From Oscillospiraceae bacterium (GTDB taxonomy: Bacteria; Bacillota_A; Clostridia; Oscillospirales; JAAYXM01), in contig JAFQVE010000035.1 of NCBI GenBank assembly GCA_017408185.1, forward strand, positions 1 to 14,754: a DNA stretch of 14,754 nt. Direction: 5' to 3'. Each line of letters opens with the position of its first letter. Positions within the stretch are counted from its first letter, which is position 1. The position numbers and the translations under genes are program-made. Below are positions 7,240 to 14,470 of the stretch, in pieces. The notes under the pieces are model-generated. The model was not told the DNA's origin. It saw only the letters and a list, made by a program, of their open reading frames with translations, and searched no databases.

Positions 7240-9786
7240 CTATTTGTCGTAAATAACCGTACCATCGGTAAGTATCGCATAGCCGATGTAGGAAAATTCA
7301 TCCGAATTGTCAACAGAGAACCGGTTTCCGTCTGTTTTCATAGTTGACTTATGAGTTACATCAGCAAAGCTTGAAATAGAAGCTCCGTTCTTATTAAACA
7401 GAATTCCCTTTTCCGTCACATCGGCACTATTAAGACCGATAAACTCAGCAAGAAGCCTTGTTCCGTTTTCGTTTATCATAATTCTTCTTAGTGCGTCGGT
7501 TGTAGGATTATAGAACTTATAAACCGCTGTGAGTGTACAATCCTCACCCGCAAGGAACTCATATTTCTCATCAAAGCTTACAATTTCACATCTGTCGTTC
7601 ACAGTCTTTGTCCAGTAGGCAAACACGTTTTCGCCCGAGCCGTTTTCACGCTTCGGTGCGCTTACCGAAACCTTCGCACCGAAGGTGTACTCTCCTGTGC
7701 CGGAAATCCCGCTGTTTGTTACTGTAACATTGTATGTATCTGCGGGAGTTTCTTCAAACTGTGCAACAAAGCGCATGGTTTTTCCGGAAGCCGTTATTTC
7801 GTCGGTTGATGTGTAAATCTCCCCGTCTTCTGCAAGCTTCCAACCGATGAAGGTGTTATTTCCCAGAATGGATGGGTCAGCCGGGAATGTGATGTTATCA
7901 CCTTCAGCCACTGTTGACTTGCTGATTTCATCACCTGTCTGATTATAGAAGACTACCGGAACATCGGTTGACTCTGTGTTTCTGTAAACCGCTGTAAGAT
8001 ATGTGCCTCCGGCATCGGGAGTGAAGATATATCTTTCAGTATCTTCCACAACGCGGCGTTCTGCGCCTATTCCCTTTTCCCAGTAAAGGAATTCGTATTT
8101 TTCACCTAATTGCGGTGCATTTGCCGTCAGGGAGACACCTACATCCGCGGAAAGAACCTCAGCAACAGTATTCGCATCTGCAGTTCCGGCAATATTGCGT
8201 GTGAGAACATTTACCTTTGCGGTAGCAGGCGCACCGGTAACAGGAGCTTTGATGGCTTCTGTCTTAACTGCCTTAGCAGCATTGTAGGCAATCTGCTCTG
8301 CACTCGCCTCCTGTTCTTTGGCATGGCCCTCGAGTGTGATACCGGAGATGTGGAAGTACTGCGGAGCAGAAGCACCTGTTCCGTCAAAGCTACTGTTGTA
8401 TTCCTTACTTTCTTCATCAGCGGCGAACACAAGAGAATAATTGCCATCTGAAGGAACATTAACCGTAAAGGTTACATTATCTGTATTCTGGCTTCTGTGC
8501 CATCCAAGATACGTGCCATTGCCACCTGCACTACGCCATGTGCTGTAAGTTGTTCTTGTACGGGTAGACGGTGTTGCACCAAAATATACTTTCGTATTGA
8601 CGCCATATGTAGCACTGTACGCACTGTTTGAAATCGTAAGTGTATATGTGCCGGCAACAAGATTTTTTAAATCAAAAGAAACTATTGGTTCGCGATCATC
8701 CGGAGCACCCTCAATGCCGCTTGAATATAAGAAATAGTTACCAAACATTGCCGATACTAATCCATTCGAATTTATATACGATTTAGACGCATTTTCAGCA
8801 TAAACTACTTCTATTGAGTAAGAGTCTGTGTTTGCGGTGTTTATTTCAGTTGAAGGAAGTGCGTTAGTGTCGCCAAAGCTTGAACCTAACACAGTACCCG
8901 TACTTGCATCCAATTTTGTACTTGTAGCTTTAATTGCACCTGTGGTTATGTCGTAGCTATAAGTCTTAGTCTCGGCTGCGGTTACCGGATTAAGTGAGAA
9001 AGAATTGATAAAGAGCGTTGCATAGCTGTTGCTCTTGCTGTCAACGAAATAAGAAAGTGTACCCTCTGTTTCGTTTGAAATGAGAGTTAAATAGTAAACG
9101 CCCGCGGTAACAGTACGTGCGCGGCCACCTTCTGCGGTAGCAATTCCTCCTGCAGAATATCCCGCTTTTGTGTCAGCCGAATCGTACGCATCAACAATGA
9201 AGAGTCTGTCGTCTGCAGGGAGAGCCTTTACACGCTCGTGATAGAGATTATTGCTTGTAATTTCATCATTTGCGGGAACAAGTGCTTCAAAGTCGCTCTT
9301 TTTTGTGAGGTAAACCTCCCACTTAGGAGATGATATATCTGTCCCAAGCTCAATACTCGGGATATATTCTCCGCCTTTTTTTACTTCGATAGCGAAGGTA
9401 ACAGCCTGGTACACAGAATCTTCCGGAACCAAACCCGGAGTAAAGCGGATGTTACGTATGTTACTTGCGTCAGTATTGCCGTCTTCCGAGTTGAGTCTGA
9501 GCCAAATTCGGCTGTAACCGTCATATGCTTTCATAGTGTATTTATTGCTTTTCGTGTGAAATGCATCAACAAATCCCCAGGGTAAACCGGTTGAACCTGT
9601 AAAGTTGTCGATAGTAGCATTACTCGTAAAAAGTGCAACTGAAGACAAGTCTACCTTTTCTCCATGGAGACTATTACTAAAGTTCCACTCCTGTGCCGCT
9701 GCCTCGCTGTCTGCCGCCGAGGCGAAAGTCGGGAGAAGAGTTATGCACATTGCGATTGCGAGGATAAGTGATAATAAGTTTTTCAT
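7240..9786 (-). CDS. Secreted multidomain protein with InlB-like repeats and an N-terminal module shared with the lyase
   Basis: 848 residues, starting at ATG 9786 with GGAGG nine bases upstream, stop TAG at 7240-7242. Signal peptide ~1-25 (KN, a hydrophobic stretch, then an Ala-rich cleavage region). Residues ~33-268 match the N-terminal module of the downstream lyase: both have PW-x-FVD, AVTFA-x-x-VK, GGEY-x-PSI, VYLT, FEAL and YYLTL-x-SNE. Residues ~272-490 look like two beta-sandwich modules with V-x-AGTY-x-L and NVPSDGNYSL signatures, followed by an Ala-rich helical stretch ~491-515. Residues ~525-602, 608-680 and 684-758 resemble InlB/Listeria-Bacteroides-type repeats (F-x-x-W...YTFxA-x-Y pattern). 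Residues 762-848 are a C-terminal beta domain ending in GYAILTDGTVIYDK. There is no SLH repeat, LPXTG motif or catalytic signature. Probably an extracellular carbohydrate- or surface-binding partner of the lyase; the exact function is not recognised. Confidence 0.85.
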   Translation of the reverse strand: MKNLLSLILAIAMCITLLPTFASAADSEAAAQEWNFSNSLHGEKVDLSSVALFTSNATIDNFTGSTGLPWGFVDAFHTKSNKYTMKAYDGYSRIWLRLNSEDGNTDASNIRNIRFTPGLVPEDSVYQAVTFAIEVKKGGEYIPSIELGTDISSPKWEVYLTKKSDFEALVPANDEITSNNLYHERVKALPADDRLFIVDAYDSADTKAGYSAGGIATAEGGRARTVTAGVYYLTLISNETEGTLSYFVDSKSNSYATLFINSFSLNPVTAAETKTYSYDITTGAIKATSTKLDASTGTVLGSSFGDTNALPSTEINTANTDSYSIEVVYAENASKSYINSNGLVSAMFGNYFLYSSGIEGAPDDREPIVSFDLKNLVAGTYTLTISNSAYSATYGVNTKVYFGATPSTRTRTTYSTWRSAGGNGTYLGWHRSQNTDNVTFTVNVPSDGNYSLVFAADEESKEYNSSFDGTGASAPQYFHISGITLEGHAKEQEASAEQIAYNAAKAVKTEAIKAPVTGAPATAKVNVLTRNIAGTADANTVAEVLSADVGVSLTANAPQLGEKYEFLYWEKGIGAERRVVEDTERYIFTPDAGGTYLTAVYRNTESTDVPVVFYNQTGDEISKSTVAEGDNITFPADPSILGNNTFIGWKLAEDGEIYTSTDEITASGKTMRFVAQFEETPADTYNVTVTNSGISGTGEYTFGAKVSVSAPKRENGSGENVFAYWTKTVNDRCEIVSFDEKYEFLAGEDCTLTAVYKFYNPTTDALRRIMINENGTRLLAEFIGLNSADVTEKGILFNKNGASISSFADVTHKSTMKTDGNRFSVDNSDEFSYIGYAILTDGTVIYDK

Positions 9787-9819
9787 TTCCGTATTCCTCC
9801 GTTTTTGATTTTGTTTTGT

Positions 9820-9840
9820 ATGTAAAATGCATTTCTACAT
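9820..9840. repeat. Imperfect palindrome around AAATGCATTT
   Basis: A perfect 10-bp palindrome AAATGCATTT (9825-9834 region) is flanked by ATGTA and TACAT, with one unpaired C on the right side. It lies about 35 bases upstream of the 848-residue protein's start, so it is either a protein-binding dyad or part of the structured leader. No function can be assigned from sequence. Confidence 0.55.
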
Positions 9841-9854
9841 GTTTTTTAGTGTGT

Positions 9855-9883
9855 TTTGTATTGTGTTTCTGACACAATACAAA
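9855..9883 (-). repeat. 11-bp inverted repeat in the GH109-like / secreted-protein gap
   Basis: The arms TTTGTATTGTG (9855-9865) and CACAATACAAA (9873-9883) are perfectly complementary around a seven-base loop. In the minus-strand message the hairpin comes about 22 bases after the stop codon of the oxidoreductase-like gene. The sequence after it is A/C-rich rather than U-rich, which argues against a full intrinsic terminator. An intercistronic stability or partial-termination element is plausible. Confidence 0.7.
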
Positions 9884-9898
9884 GGGGATATCCCCTTT
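9881..9898 (-). repeat. Perfect 18-bp palindrome AAAGGGGATATCCCCTTT
   Basis: Perfect dyad starting seven bases after the TAA of the GH109-like gene (stop at 9906-9908). As RNA it can fold as a 7-bp GC-rich stem with an AUAU loop. Its last three bases overlap the arm of the neighbouring 11-bp inverted repeat, so the two hairpins share bases at the junction. It could protect the 3' end of the upstream cistron or bind a dimeric protein; neither is shown by the sequence. Confidence 0.75.
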
Positions 9899-9905
9899 AC
9901 GCGGC

Positions 9906-11129
9906 TTACAGTTCAATAACATCCTTCATCGGACGGGTTTTGTATGCGCCGTTTGTGAAGTCCGGGATTTCTACACTTGTGCCGCCCGCGGCAATTGACT
10001 GCTCAGTGAGGTAGGATATACTCATCCACGCCGCCGCGTCGTATACGTCAATCGGCATTTCCTTTCCGTTGCGAAGACAATCACAGAAAACTTCAAACTC
10101 AAAGATATCCATACCGCCGTGACCGGATTCAATCATTTCCGGGGTGATATTTTTCCACATTTCAGGTAAGTATTTATCATAGTATTTAACAGCGTTATTT
10201 ACCTCTTTTAGCATATATTCGATATTTCCGCCGTGGTCCATTTCCTCTCCGTCAAACACTGCCATATTGGTATCCTGCTTATACAAGCCCTTTGTTCCTC
10301 TCACTGTGAACTCACGCGAATAATATGCCGGAAGCGTTGTATCAAGGCGGAGATTTATAAGTTCACCGTTTTCACAGGTGATAATAGTTTCAATAATATC
10401 GCCCTGCGCAAAATTGCGGCTTTCCATTTCCGGAATATCGCCTTTTACTTTGGCATACTCATTTATCCCCCTCGCCTTTGACGCACGTGAGGATAAGGAA
10501 AGCATACGGTTACCTCGGTTTATGCCGATAAGCTTTGCAATTGGTCCGAGATCGTGAGTCGGATAATTATCACGGCAGTAGCTTGAATATTCACTGTTTC
10601 TGTAATGACGTTCTCTCACGCCATAAGCAATCTGCTCGCGAAGGTCATGCATATATGCACCGTGGCAATAGACAATTTCTCCGAAAAGTCCGTCACGTGC
10701 CATTGCGGTTGCAAGAAGTTCATCTTTGCCGAAACAGCAGTTCTCAAGCAGCATAAACGGAGTTTTGGTCCGCTCATAAGCTCCCACAAGGTCACGGCAT
10801 TCTTTTTCGTTATACACCGCACCGACTTCAAGAGCGACAGCTATTCCGCGGTTCATTGCGCTTATTGCGACCGGAATATGAGCATCCCAGCTTGTGGCAA
10901 CAAGCACCGCATCAGGCTTTTCGACATCGAAAAGCTCTTCATATCCTTCATAAAATCTCGGGCATAAGCCCGTTTTTTCTCTTACTGTATCTGCAAGCTC
11001 TTCGGCTTTGTCTGCATACGGGTCGGTCACCGCGCAAACCTCAACATCCGGAAGGGAAACGAGGATGTCACGCGTGAGCATCATTCCGCGCCGTCCCGCC
11101 CCACAGACTGCAAATCTGATTTTCTTCAT
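9906..11129 (-). CDS. Gfo/Idh/MocA-family protein with GH109-type active site (putative NAD-dependent glycosidase)
   Basis: 407 residues from ATG 11129 (AGGAAAGG upstream), stop TAA. The N-terminal Rossmann fold shows the nucleotide-binding loop VCGAGRRG (8-15), then DAVLVATSWDAH and an EVGA motif (101-104). The middle matches what I recall of GH109 (alpha-N-acetylgalactosaminidase type): MLLENCCFG with E129, GAYMHDL with Y159 and H161, YPTHDLGP with Y189 and H192, then INRG. E-to-Y spacing (30) and the YxH and YPTH patterns agree with the catalytic set described for the Elizabethkingia enzyme, though the stretch between Y159 and Y189 is shorter. GH109 enzymes keep NAD tightly bound and cleave glycosides by transient C3 oxidation and elimination. 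No signal peptide is visible, so it is probably cytoplasmic, acting on imported oligosaccharides. First gene of the minus-strand unit. An ordinary sugar dehydrogenase is the main alternative; the fold is near certain, the glycosidase call likely, the substrate unknown. Confidence 0.85.
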   Translation of the reverse strand: MKKIRFAVCGAGRRGMMLTRDILVSLPDVEVCAVTDPYADKAEELADTVREKTGLCPRFYEGYEELFDVEKPDAVLVATSWDAHIPVAISAMNRGIAVALEVGAVYNEKECRDLVGAYERTKTPFMLLENCCFGKDELLATAMARDGLFGEIVYCHGAYMHDLREQIAYGVRERHYRNSEYSSYCRDNYPTHDLGPIAKLIGINRGNRMLSLSSRASKARGINEYAKVKGDIPEMESRNFAQGDIIETIITCENGELINLRLDTTLPAYYSREFTVRGTKGLYKQDTNMAVFDGEEMDHGGNIEYMLKEVNNAVKYYDKYLPEMWKNITPEMIESGHGGMDIFEFEVFCDCLRNGKEMPIDVYDAAAWMSISYLTEQSIAAGGTSVEIPDFTNGAYKTRPMKDVIEL

Positions 11130-11147
11130 TGGTATGTACCTTTCCTT

Positions 11148-11167
11148 TTATAGCTGTTATGCTATAA
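11148..11167 (-). repeat. 7-bp inverted repeat in the leader of the GH109-like gene
   Basis: TTATAGC (11148-11154) and GCTATAA (11161-11167) are complementary around a six-base loop. The element lies just upstream of the ribosome binding site and overlaps the candidate -10 region, so it may be an operator dyad or a small leader hairpin. It is AT-rich and may be incidental. Confidence 0.4.
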
Positions 11168-11188
11168 TAATACAGCACATTCTTTCAA
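11161..11188 (-). promoter_or_regulatory. Candidate promoter of the glycan-degradation unit
   Basis: Read on the minus strand, a TTGAAA -35 box (11183-11188) is followed after 16 bases by TATAGC (11161-11166); an overlapping TATTAT (11164-11169) is closer to consensus but too near the -35. The -10 is therefore weak, as expected for a promoter needing an activator. The upstream half of the tandem repeat ends six bases from this -35, a position typical of AraC-family activation. Confidence 0.45.
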
Positions 11189-11194
11189 TTTAAA

Positions 11195-11229
11195 ATGTAT
11201 TTTTCGGATTTCAGTATGTCTTTTTCGGA
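11195..11229. promoter_or_regulatory. Tandem direct-repeat operator, probable AraC-family binding site
   Basis: ATGTATTTTTCGGA (11195-11208) and ATGTCTTTTTCGGA (11216-11229) match at 13 of 14 positions and are offset by exactly 21 bp, two helical turns. This is the spacing at which the two HTH motifs of AraC-family dimers contact tandem half-sites. The repeat lies between the divergent regulator and the glycan unit, beside the unit's candidate -35 box and seven bases from the regulator's own -35 (11237). The second copy also carries a TATGTC/GACATA dyad (11215-11233). Binding by the adjacent regulator is inference. Confidence 0.7.
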
Positions 11230-11236
11230 CATAGTA

Positions 11237-11265
11237 TTGTAAATTTTTATATTATGTGGTAAAAT
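11237..11265 (+). promoter_or_regulatory. Promoter of the AraC-family regulator gene
   Basis: TTGTAA (11237-11242) and TAAAAT (11260-11265) are separated by 17 bases, with a TGG extension just before the -10 (extended -10 type). Transcription would begin about 15-20 bases before the start codon, leaving a very short leader that contains AGGAGG at 11275-11280. Confidence 0.65.
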
Positions 11266-11288
11266 AAAGCAAACAGGAGGCGATTGTT

Positions 11289-12146
11289 ATGTTCGAATCG
11301 GAAAACGGACGAAAGGAAATAAGATTTTATTCCGTATCGGAAAACGTACACCGAATTCGTATGATCGGCTACAATGATTTTAAATATCTTGAAAGCTGGG
11401 AATATTTCAGGGTTTATTCGTGGGAGACACTTCATTATGTCATAAGCGGAAGAGGAAAACTTTTTATCCGTGGAAAAGAATATGATATTTCCGCCGGTGA
11501 TTTTTTCTTCATTCCGAAAAATGAAGCCGTTATGTATTATGCCGACAAGAATGACCCATGGAGATATTACTGGGTGAATTTAAACGCTGAATCTATGTTC
11601 GATATCGGCGGCAAGCTGGGATTCGATGCGGATTTTCCCGTCCGGCGTGCAAAAAATGCAGAGGCTACGCAAAGCACATTCGAAAAGCTTTTTATCGACG
11701 ACTTCCCCTTAACCGAGCTTTATTACAAGGTTTGCGCCGCTGTTATGGAAATCATTTCAATGGAGTATGTTTCAATCCGAAGTGCCGATATTCTGCAATC
11801 ATCAAAAGATGAGCTTGTTGAAAACGCAAAAAAGCTCATAAAGCTAAACTATACAAGAAATGAATTTTCAATACCGGAGCTTGCCAATATGCTTTACGTA
11901 AGCCCACGTCATCTCAGCCGGCTTTTTCACGAATGCGTCGGGATGACGCCCGTTGCATATCTTGCCGAAATCCGCCTTACCGCTGCCGCCGATATGCTCC
12001 GCAACAATCCAAACCTTACCGTAAACAATCTTTGCAGTCTTGTAGGCTGGGGCGATGAGCTTTACTTTATGAAAAAATTCAAAAAAAAATTCTCACTTAC
12101 CGTGGGAGAGTACCGAGAAAAGATGATTGCCGCAAAGATGCCGTAA
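11289..12146 (+). CDS. AraC-family transcriptional regulator
   Basis: 285 residues; ATG 11289 follows AGGAGG by eight bases. The N-terminal half (~40-115) is a cupin-like effector domain, with WETLHYVISGRGKLFIRG, then DISAGDFFFIPKN and WRYYWVNL, typical of sugar-sensing AraC/XylS regulators. The C-terminal half (~175-280) is the double helix-turn-helix domain: FSIPELANMLYVSPRHLSRLF forms the first HTH, and the second runs through LTVNNLCSLVGWGDELYFMKKFKKKF. The family's usual end of the second HTH, GxxxxxYFxxxFKxxxGxxPxxYR, is kept, with Leu-Thr-Val-Gly in place of the common Gly-xx-Pro. It is divergent from the GH109-like/lyase unit and shares with it a 159-bp gap carrying a 21-bp-period direct repeat, so it probably activates that unit in response to a breakdown product and may control itself. 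The ligand is unknown. Confidence 0.93.
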   Translation: MFESENGRKEIRFYSVSENVHRIRMIGYNDFKYLESWEYFRVYSWETLHYVISGRGKLFIRGKEYDISAGDFFFIPKNEAVMYYADKNDPWRYYWVNLNAESMFDIGGKLGFDADFPVRRAKNAEATQSTFEKLFIDDFPLTELYYKVCAAVMEIISMEYVSIRSADILQSSKDELVENAKKLIKLNYTRNEFSIPELANMLYVSPRHLSRLFHECVGMTPVAYLAEIRLTAAADMLRNNPNLTVNNLCSLVGWGDELYFMKKFKKKFSLTVGEYREKMIAAKMP

Positions 12147-12157
12147 GCGCACAAAAA

Positions 12158-12202
12158 TGAGCCTGAAAGATTATATCAACCTTTCAGGCTCAAAATCTTT
12201 TA
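12158..12202. terminator. Terminator hairpin between convergent genes
   Basis: TGAGCCTGAAAG (12158-12169) and CTTTCAGGCTCA (12181-12192) form a perfect 12-bp stem with an 11-base loop, between the stop codons of the AraC-type gene (+) and the EF-G-like gene (-). On the minus strand it is followed directly by a T-rich stretch (ATTTTTGT), a good intrinsic terminator for the GTPase gene. On the plus strand the following AAAATCTTTTATT is a weaker tail, so bidirectional use is likely but less certain. Confidence 0.85.
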
Positions 12203-12215
12203 TTGAATTATTTCA

Positions 12216-14288
12216 TTAATCTTCTTCCATATATGCCTTGCGCTCGTCGATAATCTTCTGCTGGATATTAAACGGAGCGTCTTCATATCTCTCAAAGTTA
12301 AACTCAAACGAGCCTCTTCCCTGAGTCATGGAGCGAAGGTCGATTGTGTATGTGTTCATCTCAGCCATCGGAACCTCAGCCTCGACAACGGAGTTTCCAC
12401 CCTCTGCCGGATTCATACCGAGAACTCTGCCGCGGCGCTTATTAAGATCGCCGATAACATCGCCCATGTAGCTGTCCGGAATGTAAACCTTAAGGCTGCC
12501 TATCGGTTCGAGAAGAACCGGATCTGCCTGCGGGAGACCTGCCTTGTACGCGAGGTTTGCCGCAACCTTGAACGCCATTTCAGACGAGTCAACATCGTGG
12601 TAAGAGCCATCAACAAGAGTTGCCTTTAAGTAAACGACCGGGAAGCCTGCAAGAACGCCCTTTGCGATAGAATCGCGGAGCCCCTTTTCAACAGCCGGGA
12701 AGAAGTTCTTCGGAACTGCGCCGCCGACAATCTTCTCTTCGAATACGAGGTCTTCAACATCACCGGGCTGGAACTCAATCCATACGTCACCAAACTGACC
12801 GTGACCGCCGGACTGTTTCTTATGGCGTCCCTGAACCTTAACCTTTTTGCGAATCTTTTCACGGTAAGGCACTCTGGGTTCTACGAGGTCTACATCAACA
12901 TTGAAGCGAGCCTTAAGCTTTGAGCAAAGAACGTCGATGTGAATATCGCCATATCCTGTAACGACAAACTGACGTGTCTCTGAATTATTTACAGTTTTGA
13001 AGGTGACATCCTCTTCTGCAAGGCGTGCAAGACCTGATGCGATTTTTTCTTCGCCGCCCTTGACCTTCGGGTTGACAGCGAGAGAATATGTCGGAATCGG
13101 GAAATTGATACCCGTAAGGTGAACCTTTTTGTTTGAAGCGCAGAGCGTATCTCCCGTTCTTGTGACGGCAAGCTTCGCAACAGCGCCGATATCACCGGTT
13201 GTGATTTCATCAACATCAACGCGCTTCTTGCCTACAACATGATAGAGATGTCCGATCTTTTCCGTCTCGCCCGTTCTCGGGTTGAAGAGAGACATATCAC
13301 TCTTGACCTTACCCGAAAGAACCTTGAAGAAGGAGACCTTTCCGTATTGGTCGGAGACGGTTTTGAATACGATGGCAAGCGGGCTGTCATCATCACCGAC
13401 CGTGATTTCAACAAGCTCATTATCTGCTGTAACCGCCATATCCTTCGGTGCATCAATCGGGCACGGAGAATAACCGATAAGACCGCGGAGGAGGGCAAGA
13501 GAACCGATACCGGTAAACGCAGAACCCGTGAATACCGGAGCAAGAGTTCCGTCCATAACGCCGCGCTTTACACCGTCCATATACTCTTCGATTGTGAACT
13601 CCTCGCCGGCGAAGTACTTATCCATATACTCTTCGCAGGTTTCAGCAACGCTTTCTGCGATCTGACCTCTTGCCATGAGCGCTCGTTCCATGCACTGCGG
13701 AGGAATGGGCATCTCAACGGCAGCGCCGTCCTTGAGCTCATATGCCTTCATCGGGATAAGGTCGATAATACCGATAATCTTTTCATCAACAATTGCCGGA
13801 ATAACCATCGGGCAAACAGAAACGCCAAACTTCTCACGAAGCTGTTCGTATACCGGATAATAACGCGCGTTTTCTTCGTCTATTTTTGATATGTAGAACA
13901 TACGCGGCATTTTTTTCTCATTAACGCGCTTCCATGCAAGCTCTGTTCCTACCTGAACGCCGGTCTTTGCCGTACATACGATGATTGCAGCGTCTGCAAC
14001 GCGCATTGCCTGATATACTTCACCGACAAAATCAAAGTATCCGGGGGTGTCGATAAAATTAAATTTATGGTCATAAAATTCAACGGGCGCAATACTTGCC
14101 GATACGCTGAACTTTCTCTTTATTTCTTCGGAATCAAAGTCTGATACGGTGTTTCCGTCCGAAACCTTACCGAGACGATCGATGTTCTTCGTCATATAAA
14201 GCAAGCTTTCAACAAGCGACGTCTTTCCGTCGCCACCGTGACCTAACAGACATACGTTTCTTATTTTAGTTGCGGGATAAACATTCAT
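12216..14288 (-). CDS. Elongation factor G-like GTPase (EF-G2/FusA2 type)
   Basis: 690 residues, about the length of EF-G, from ATG 14288 with AAGGAGAG upstream. GTPase domain: P-loop GHGGDGKTS (16-24), DTPGYFDF (80-87) and SKID (134-137) in the NKxD position. EF-G domains II-V follow, with RVPYREKIRKK, a domain IV core GGHGQFGDVWIEF (~490-502), DGSYHDVDSSEMAFK and a domain V LGMNPAEGG. It departs from the translocase in three places: the P-loop is GHGGDGKTS rather than AHIDAGKTT, switch I lacks the ERGIT motif (SEEIKRKFSVSAS instead), and Tyr84 replaces the catalytic histidine of DTPGH. These are marks of the FusA2/EF-G2 paralogue. The mycobacterial EF-G2 was reported to lack ribosome-stimulated GTPase activity, so the cellular role is uncertain. 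A near-consensus promoter lies upstream, a strong terminator downstream, and it appears to be transcribed alone. Confidence 0.93.
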   Translation of the reverse strand: MNVYPATKIRNVCLLGHGGDGKTSLVESLLYMTKNIDRLGKVSDGNTVSDFDSEEIKRKFSVSASIAPVEFYDHKFNFIDTPGYFDFVGEVYQAMRVADAAIIVCTAKTGVQVGTELAWKRVNEKKMPRMFYISKIDEENARYYPVYEQLREKFGVSVCPMVIPAIVDEKIIGIIDLIPMKAYELKDGAAVEMPIPPQCMERALMARGQIAESVAETCEEYMDKYFAGEEFTIEEYMDGVKRGVMDGTLAPVFTGSAFTGIGSLALLRGLIGYSPCPIDAPKDMAVTADNELVEITVGDDDSPLAIVFKTVSDQYGKVSFFKVLSGKVKSDMSLFNPRTGETEKIGHLYHVVGKKRVDVDEITTGDIGAVAKLAVTRTGDTLCASNKKVHLTGINFPIPTYSLAVNPKVKGGEEKIASGLARLAEEDVTFKTVNNSETRQFVVTGYGDIHIDVLCSKLKARFNVDVDLVEPRVPYREKIRKKVKVQGRHKKQSGGHGQFGDVWIEFQPGDVEDLVFEEKIVGGAVPKNFFPAVEKGLRDSIAKGVLAGFPVVYLKATLVDGSYHDVDSSEMAFKVAANLAYKAGLPQADPVLLEPIGSLKVYIPDSYMGDVIGDLNKRRGRVLGMNPAEGGNSVVEAEVPMAEMNTYTIDLRSMTQGRGSFEFNFERYEDAPFNIQQKIIDERKAYMEED

Positions 14289-14356
14289 GTGCTTCTACTC
14301 TCCTTTTTACCGATAGATAACATCCGCGCATATTACGCAAATGTTAAGTTTTATTA

Positions 14357-14385
14357 ATTATATAACAAAAGAAAAAAAATTACAA
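14357..14385 (-). promoter_or_regulatory. Promoter of the EF-G-like gene
   Basis: On the minus strand, TTGTAA (14380-14385) and a perfect TATAAT (14357-14362) are separated by 17 bases made almost entirely of T. This predicts a start of transcription about 60 bases before ATG 14288. The flanking sequence is extremely AT-rich, as is common for strong vegetative promoters in Clostridia. Between it and the terminator at 14471 I see only AT-rich sequence, with a loose TTTTGTG/CACAAAA inverted repeat around 14391-14454. Confidence 0.75.
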
Positions 14386-14470
14386 GTGTTTTTTGTGCAT
14401 TTTGTGATTTATTTTTAAAAATTTTTTATTTATCTTTTTGCACAATTCACAAAAGCACGTTGATTCTATA

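Noticed and set aside
9677..9922. 81-codon minus-strand frame spanning the gap upstream of the 848-residue protein
   Set aside because: It overlaps the dyad-rich gap and the real signal peptide in another frame, and lacks a ribosome binding site and plausible protein composition.
13239..13889. 216-codon plus-strand open frame inside the EF-G-like gene
   Set aside because: It lies fully opposite conserved EF-G sequence, with no domain, promoter or ribosome binding site of its own.
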